From assembly GCA_900618425.1 (NCBI GenBank), contig UZAN01043054.1, positions 5,891 through 20,742 on the forward strand: a stretch of DNA of 14,852 nucleotides, written 5' to 3'. Numbering within the stretch: position 1 is the stretch's first letter; each line of letters begins with the position of its first letter. Shown here in pieces: positions 10,080-14,852 of the stretch. The notes under the pieces were generated by a model that was not told the origin of the DNA, did not search any database, and saw only the letters and a list, made by a program, of their open reading frames with translations. The DNA is from Echinostoma caproni. Taxonomy: Eukaryota; Platyhelminthes; Trematoda; Plagiorchiida; Echinostomatidae. A program made the translations under genes and the position numbers.

Positions 10080-10260
10080 ACACACCAGTGTGCCATAAAC
10101 AGCATACGGGGGCGGACCCCATAGCCACAAAGATCTACCGTTCAGTGAAGGTAAACGGTAACCTTGTCCCCGAGAGTATGGAATGGCGAACCACATGAGG
10201 CCTCGCTAGGCTGGTTGTGGTATAGAACCGGGCCACAGTAAGGCTACCTATATGGTTGTC
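10080..10260. repeat. G+C-rich, hairpin-rich segment, probable old repeat fragment
   Basis: This 180-base block stands out from A+T-rich flanks. It contains a perfect 7-bp stem, TACCGTT at 10136-10142 with AACGGTA at 10154-10160 (11-nt loop), plus CACAC/GTGTG and GGGG/CCCC pairs. A minus-strand AATAAA at 10068-10073 sits just beyond its minus-strand 3' side. GTAACCTT and GGCGAACCACATG inside it recur near 564-585. The identity of the element is unknown; a mobile-element 3' end read on the minus strand is one reading. Confidence 0.35.
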
Positions 10261-10954
10261 AATAGTAATATTCCTTAGAATTAAAGGCCCTGACGTGAGA
10301 TTTACCATAGCTGCATGATTTTGCCGAAGTTTTCTGTAAAGTACTCCAGTGGTTTGTGCTCAAAATACCACCAAAACCACCTGTCAAAATTATCTGTCAC
10401 TATCTGTCAAGTATTTAAATTTTGCTTCGAACTCTTCTTTGGAGCATTCCAGCGCAGGATTTAACAACATGTTTAAATTGGCCTCATGATTACATGAACT
10501 GTTCAGATCACCTTAAGCAAAGCTGTTTACATCTTACAACCAGAGATTTTCACAAAAGGAAGATATTTACATTCATCGCAAACATCGAGGATTAATGTGC
10601 ACCGTCGACAGCACCAATCTTTATCTTCAATCGGTCATCCAGTGAATTTACCAAATAGACTGTGTCACTGAACTTTGATTACCAAACAAGGATCGATAGT
10701 CTCATGCTGCCCGTTATCTTAATACCTTTTATAGCAATGAGCGAATAGTATAGGCTAAATGCTTAAAAACTTGAAACTCAGAATGTTCTGCGGTAGGCAC
10801 ATTAAATATCCGTCTTCTTCTGCGGTTAAGTAACTGCAGAACAAATACTAACCGTGGAGAAACCGTTTTTTATTTCTTGACCGGGGATACACGTCCGCAA
10901 CTCAGCCATGGGACGGAAATGAATGTTTTGGTTCCACATGAAAGTACGATTGAA

Positions 10955-11147
10955 CAGATGTATCACTCTCCCAAGATGGTTAATTAATATTGTTGACTAT
11001 CTCATAGCCTTGGAATTTAAGGTTTCAAACCCCAACGGAGACACCCTTTCGTTCTTTCTTCAAATTGCGAACCGTCTTTGGACTGTTTCTCTCTTCCCTA
11101 AAACAACTTGCATATTCAAAAAAATGCAATAAAATATTAAAAATAAT
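10955..11147 (+). mobile_element. Candidate tRNA-derived SINE, copy 2
   Basis: A box-A-like sequence begins at 10969 (TCCCAAGATGGTTAA, compare the tRNA pattern TGGCNNAGTGGTTAA). A box-B-like GGTTTCAAACCC starts 52 bases later at 11021. A body of about 80 bases follows, then an A-rich tail at about 11115-11147. The 40 bases ending in box B align without gaps to the same region of the copy at 13917-13956, with about half of positions identical and many differences being transitions. Both bodies end in a T/C-rich stretch followed by ATTCAA and A-runs. It is not a functional tRNA because the stems are poor. Exact ends are uncertain. Confidence 0.4.
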
Positions 11148-11295
11148 TTGTATGATTTCTGTGTGCATAGAGAGTATAGCCATTTGATTTATTCTGGGGT
11201 TATTTTAGAACTTATTTCTATTGGTTACAGCCGAATCGACCTCATGGATGGGACCTTTTGCCTACTTAACCCGGTCGAATACACCATAGGACTGA

Positions 11296-11353
11296 TAGAG
11301 CATACTCGTAACGTAAGACATGTCTGTCTTCACGGGGTGAATGGTTCTAATCC
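11296..11353 (+). repeat. tRNA-like promoter module, possible truncated SINE
   Basis: A box-A-like TAGAGCATACTCGTAACG at 11296 is followed by a six-base inverted repeat (AAGACA/TGTCTT) in the anticodon-arm position. Box B, GGTTCTAATCC, lies at 11343-11353 and is one mismatch from the consensus. The distance from GTAACGT to box B is within one base of that in the 13893 copy. No A-rich tail follows, so if it is a SINE it is truncated or very old. Confidence 0.3.
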
Positions 11354-11678
11354 AAGTCATTTCAGTACCCGAATAGTGAACGATGCGAAACGTAGCTTGC
11401 AAACACCAAATGCTCAGTGCACTCGGAGTCAGTGTAAAGTATCACTCCAGTGTCACTCCAAGTATCACTCCTATATTATAATTCCAACATCACTGCTCTA
11501 CTATCTTATCCATCGATTACTCATGATCCACTTCTCTGTACTCTCCAAACTGCCTGCCTCAAAAGACAGTTTTCACTGGTTCGTGAAATTCATAATGAAG
11601 ACAATAAAACAAACACTGTTTACACTGGAAGCGGGAATAAGAAAAGCAAGGGAAAGAGATGAATTTCAAATTAACTAG

Positions 11679-12473
11679 AGCATAAATTTCCCTTTGCGGC
11701 TAACAAAAAGGCGAGCAAAATATTGCATCAAATCGTTTCTCTAGGTATGGGTACGAAACACAGAAGTTCGAATTACGAATGTGTACCATTCGGCGAAACA
11801 GTCCATGAGACAAACAATGCTTTTCATCACACCATAGTCGATTGATACACTAATCGTTAGCATGGAAATAGCTAAAGTAATGAAATCAGGCAAGACATCC
11901 TACCTTACTCAGCTGCATCTAGAAAACTGCTCAAGGGTCCTGTAGCACCGGGCAAAGTCCTTTTCTCCTGTGTTTCGGGATAAATTAAAGTGCACAGTGT
12001 AACTAGTGGGGGGGGGGAATTCAAAGTGGACAGGAATTAGCAGATAACCTTTTGAGGAACAGTAAGTTTCATAAGTCTGATGAGATAAAATGACAGTCTA
12101 TAAACCTTTGGACATGGAAATGTCGGAAAATATGGCAAGACAACAAAATATTACTGTTTAACGGACCTGTAGAACAATAAAGCTAGTAAAAACCGGTGAT
12201 TATAAATCTGGTTACCTTCGATAAGTTGAACTAACACGACTATTTGTTTCTGTTTCCAAGTCACTTATGCTGTACGATAAATTGTTATGAAAAAGAATTT
12301 ATTCCGTCAATGAGTTAAGCTGATGATGGCTGGCAATCGTACGTGTTTCTATTGCATTAGAAACCCTTTAGAACCGTCCACGTTCGATCTACATTTGAAG
12401 AAACCTGTGAAATCAAATAAGTTCTATACTTGACATGATTGGGTGATGACCTAGAACGAGTGAGGCAAACAAC
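11679..12473. other. No recognisable gene
   Basis: About 0.8 kb of ordinary A+T-rich sequence. It contains only the poly-G run at 12008-12017. No open frame of note or repeat was found. Confidence 0.5.
12008..12017. repeat. Poly-G homopolymer run
   Basis: Ten consecutive G residues. It is a simple unstable homopolymer with no associated feature. Confidence 0.9.
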
Positions 12474-12959
12474 TGCGTAGTCCTTAAGTAGATTCATCGA
12501 CAGTGCGTACCACTGGTGTAGTCGTCAATGAATTCCAATCGGTTATCTTCGGGTTTGGAGCCGAAAGCACTTAAATTTAGGCTTTACGGCTGACGGGGTA
12601 TTTATCGCTGTGAGCTCATGGTTGAAAACGGTGAATTACAAGTCCGTGCGATTGGACTCAAACCAGTAACTGTGTACTGTTGTTCGGATATGGATCTCAT
12701 TTCTTGCCAGGCCGTCTCTTCTCCCTATGTGGATGCAAAACACAGCGATGTGCTTGGCTTCCACTTTATTCCGCAAACTAAAAAATTCAGATCACCCGAG
12801 CTTCTAAACAGCCATAGATTTGCATCCTTTGTTGAGCGATTATATGACACCCGCTTTTTTCCTATCTACCGATTATTGTCCACGCTTGAAAAAGTAATTG
12901 AATCATTCGGTAACTGGGAGATCTATGACTTTGTAGTCCAAAGAATAAATGCTGTATGA
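12474..12959 (+). pseudogene. Possible broken immunoglobulin-like exon
   Basis: From 12597 the plus strand is open for 120 codons to a stop at 12957-12959. Read with two frameshifts, the upstream part shows the spacing of an immunoglobulin-like domain. A cysteine codon lies at 12474 and a tryptophan codon at 12514 (12 residues between them after removing one base). The strand-F signature D-x-G-x-Y-x-C follows, with D at 12592 and GIYRC ending at 12609-12611 (one base short). The two cysteines are about 44 residues apart, which suits I-set or C2-set domains. A TGA at 12529-12531 interrupts. After the domain the peptide continues without a known motif. Choosing frames freely can create such patterns, so this is tentative. 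Confidence 0.22.
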
Positions 12960-13416
12960 TTTTGTGGATCTGTTGGTGCAAAAACGTAGAATAGGTTACA
13001 CAGCATCCTCTGCGAAAGATCTTCGCTCCATCATTTTGGGAGTACTGCACCATGTTAGAGGAGACGCAGACTACTTTGTCATTCACACCACAACAAACGT
13101 TGCATCAAGTAACTTCGTCTTATTAGATTCGATGTTGTTAAGGATCTCATTCTCTGCTAGTGTGGGTCTACTGAGCTTTGTTGTCGGCCGTCGCTTGAGG
13201 TGAGAAAACAGCCACGTGGTTCCAAGAGGCATCGAGCTGTTCATCTGTTTTTTCGTACAGCCGTCTTTTCTCTTGTTCCTCAAGTATACGAGTCCCGAGT
13301 ACTCCAACAATTTCAAAGCCAGTCCTGTTAACTATATATACTCGATACCCTATGTAATGTCGACTGAGAATGCTACGGAACTTGTCATCCAACTACGGTC
13401 AGTCCCAGTGCGTTAA
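12949..13416 (+). other. Region open on both strands, strand of any gene unclear
   Basis: On the plus strand one frame runs from 12949 to 13416 with a single TGA at 13201-13203, beginning where the 12597-12959 frame ends. On the minus strand frames at 13168-13392 and 13083-13316 are also open. The minus-strand peptide is charged and helix-like (RILEEQEKRRLYEKTDEQLD) whereas the plus-strand counterpart is hydrophobic. That is the usual look of a sense and antisense pair, and it favours the minus strand for 13168-13392. No domain is recognised on either strand and there is no clear splice site. Confidence 0.2.
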
Positions 13417-13881
13417 ATTATTTCTTTTTGGTTGTGCAAAGCTGTTAACCAGATGATCAGCATTATCTATCCCAAAGGTTTTAACTCAATAATACATGCC
13501 TATTCGCATGTTCATGAACTACATGCATCCATATTACATTCATTGTTTTTATCGCAAACATTCGAGCGACAAATGCACTGTGAAGTGCGAGTAGAGAGTG
13601 ATCAGTAGATTAAGTTGGTGGTAAAATCTGCACTACTCCATATCACACGCACAAGAGGATAGCACAAGATTCAAAACGAAGAAGAAGAATACAAAGTAAC
13701 CCGTTACGATCCCCTCAGAGTAAGTGATTTCGTCTGTCAGCCACGTTTTCGCTGGATCCCAGACAGCGAGATTCCCTCTTTAAATCACAGAATATAAACA
13801 TCTTTTAATCACAGAATTCCAAAGGTGATCTATTTCTTCGGTGCTACTCATCAGGTGAATACAGTGAACAGTAAAACATTC
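13417..13881. other. No recognisable gene; short direct repeat
   Basis: Ordinary A+T-rich sequence with a GAAGAAGAAGAA stretch near 13679. The only structure is the imperfect direct repeat at 13779-13817. Confidence 0.5.
13779..13817. repeat. Imperfect direct repeat of 15 bases
   Basis: TTTAAATCACAGAAT at 13779-13793 recurs as TTTTAATCACAGAAT at 13803-13817, 24 bases further on, with one mismatch. It looks like a small local duplication. Confidence 0.6.
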
Positions 13882-13892
13882 GAACACAACTT

Positions 13893-14071
13893 AGCGGTGG
13901 TGGTCCAGTAGTAACGTCACTAAATTATCACCCCGGAGCACGTGTGATCGAATCCCACCACCACCGCCTGACTCTCCAATATATGTTGTAGAGCAGCCCC
14001 TGATTGGTCGCTTCCTCCTTCGTGAACTAAGAATTCAATAAAAAGAATTAAAAAGAAAAAAGAAACAAAAC
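13893..14071 (+). mobile_element. Candidate tRNA-derived SINE, copy 1
   Basis: Box A (TGGTCCAGTAG) starts at 13901 and box B (GATCGAATCCC) at 13946, the spacing of a tRNA-type RNA polymerase III promoter. The start, GGTGGTG, is exactly complementary to CACCACC just after the T-arm, as in an acceptor stem, though the D-arm does not fold. A tRNA-unrelated body of about 65 bases follows, then an A-rich tail at 14036-14071 with AATAAAAAG-like units. Flanking sequences GAACACAACTT (13882-13892) and GAAACAAAACT (14062-14072) are similar enough to be a decayed target duplication. This is the best mobile element in the window. It lacks coding capacity, so movement would have depended on a LINE. Confidence 0.55.
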
Positions 14072-14423
14072 TCCGTAATGTGAGTGCTAGTACAGCTACT
14101 ATAGTATTTGATTTTGAGAAATGTGTACGGATGGATAAGTAACGGATGACTCAAAATGGTGTATACACTGATCTTAGGCCAAGGTATTACTGTAATCATA
14201 TCACGAGTCGATTCAATCTGATGGTGATCATTTATCAATCAGGCTTTAATAACACTGTTAAGCTTGGGTATCAAAACGAGTATGAAGTATCCTGCAAACC
14301 ACAAGAAAATCCTGTATGTGTAGATTTACTCCCACTCTCTAACATCATTCTCGCAGCACAGTGAATAGCCTAAACTCTGAATCTTTGGTTACGTCGCACG
14401 AAATCTGATTGGTTCCTTACTAA

Positions 14424-14594
14424 TTGATTCTATTCTTTCTGATTTTCCGCCAACGCTCAACTTCAGATCCTTTATTAGGATGTAAATCTACTGTAACTAG
14501 GCCGTACGCAGCTCTGGGTTATTTGAATGATCCTCTGTTATGCTGTCTTTGCACCAATGTCACATTCGAAAAGCCAGAAAACAGGAGTGACTGA
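14424..14594 (+). other. Open plus-strand frame, possible exon or element fragment
   Basis: After a TAA at 14421 the plus strand is open for 56 codons to a TGA at 14592-14594 inside the GACT array. The peptide (part: RPYAALGYLNDPLLCCLCTN) has a CCLC cysteine group. A pyrimidine-rich stretch ending in CAG at 14464-14466 would serve as a 3' splice site. There is no start codon near the beginning. The stop is supplied by the microsatellite, which is unusual for a functional exon. No family is recognised. Confidence 0.15.
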
Positions 14595-14650
14595 CTGACT
14601 GACTGACTGACTGACTGACTGACTGACTGACTGACTGCCCGACTGACTGA
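14588..14650. repeat. GACT tetranucleotide microsatellite
   Basis: About twelve uninterrupted GACT units at 14588-14637, then CCC, then GACTGACTGA. It is a clean array, so likely length-variable. Confidence 0.95.
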
Positions 14651-14685
14651 ATACCCGGTTAAGCGATTAGTTGAACCAATGAATC

Positions 14686-14852
14686 CAAATTCAAATTCAA
14701 ATTTTTATTATGGGATATAACTTACAAAGACTTCGCTTTTTCAAATCTCATAGGGTGTTTACACTTTGGTTCGGAACACGATTCACAATGTCACACACAG
14801 TACATTCATGAAATTACAGTAGTAAGGTAATGTTTTTGACGTGCACAGGAGA
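14686..14852 (-). mobile_element. Possible LINE-like 3' end (minus strand), cut by the window edge
   Basis: Three CAAATT units at 14686-14703 abut a TTTATT at 14704-14709. Read on the minus strand this is AATAAA followed by a short AATTTG hexamer tail, an arrangement common at the 3' ends of non-LTR retrotransposons. The body would lie to the right and leave the window. No coding part is visible, so the assignment rests on the tail alone. Confidence 0.3.

Larger units (their letters stand above)
10923..11678 (+). other. Unusually long open plus-strand stretch with one stop
   Basis: A single plus-strand frame is open for about 250 codons with one internal stop, a TAA at 11130-11132, in sequence where roughly one stop per 18 codons is expected. 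The first part is 69 codons from an ATG at 10923. The second is 176 codons from a TTG at 11148 and contains a hydrophobic run (IIIPTSLLYYLIHRLLMIHF) followed by a basic tail. No family is recognised. The stretch overlaps two tRNA-like modules, and the stop falls in the A-rich tail of one of them, so the openness may be fortuitous. Confidence 0.2.

Noticed and set aside
1..14852. CRISPR arrays, rRNA genes, intact tRNA genes, bacterial operons, phage or integron structures
   Set aside because: None was seen. Tandem repeats are simple microsatellites, the tRNA-like modules lack proper stems, and no prokaryotic gene layout is present.

Overview
The window looks like non-coding or gene-poor nuclear DNA of a eukaryote, probably an animal. 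It is A+T-rich, carries di- and tetranucleotide microsatellites and homopolymer runs, and has tRNA-like RNA polymerase III promoter modules followed by A-rich tails. It also holds ambiguous bases of the draft-assembly kind (one N at 5711, three at 6244-6246). There are no bacterial operons, rRNA genes, CRISPR arrays or long intact reading frames. A parasitic flatworm would fit the general texture, but nothing in the sequence proves it.

No complete protein gene could be recognised. The longest start-to-stop frames (about 135-176 codons) are close to what chance gives in 15 kb at this base composition. Several stretches are nevertheless stop-poor over a longer distance than usual. They are listed with low confidence as possible exons or decayed coding sequence: minus strand 291-608, 1805-2269, 2566-3015, 4379-4987 and 5494-5851; plus strand 6801-7880, 10923-11678, 12474-13416 and 14424-14594. 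None matches a family I can name with confidence. The exception worth testing is 12474-12676, where the spacing of an immunoglobulin-like fold can be read across two frameshifts.

The best-supported content is repetitive DNA. A diverged dispersed repeat has three partial copies (2814-2869, 4404-4518, 5784-5912). Three tRNA-like modules lie on the plus strand, two of them with A-rich tails typical of SINEs (10955-11147 and 13893-14071). Another short diverged pair links 564-585 with 10158-10197. The right end holds a 12-unit GACT tetranucleotide array. Next to it is a minus-strand AATAAA plus hexanucleotide tail that resembles the 3' end of a LINE.

Region by region: 1-1800 is mostly featureless apart from one minus-strand frame; 1800-3015 has two minus-strand stop-poor tracts and hairpins; 3015-4370 is featureless; 4379-5912 holds two repeat copies and two minus-strand open tracts; 5912-6800 is low-complexity; 6801-7880 is a possible decayed plus-strand coding stretch; 7880-10080 is featureless except a TA microsatellite; 10080-10260 is a compact G+C-rich structured segment; 10900-11680 has tRNA-like modules inside a long open stretch; 12470-13416 is open on both strands; 13890-14852 is mobile-element and microsatellite DNA. 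No pathway or multi-gene system can be assembled from this window.
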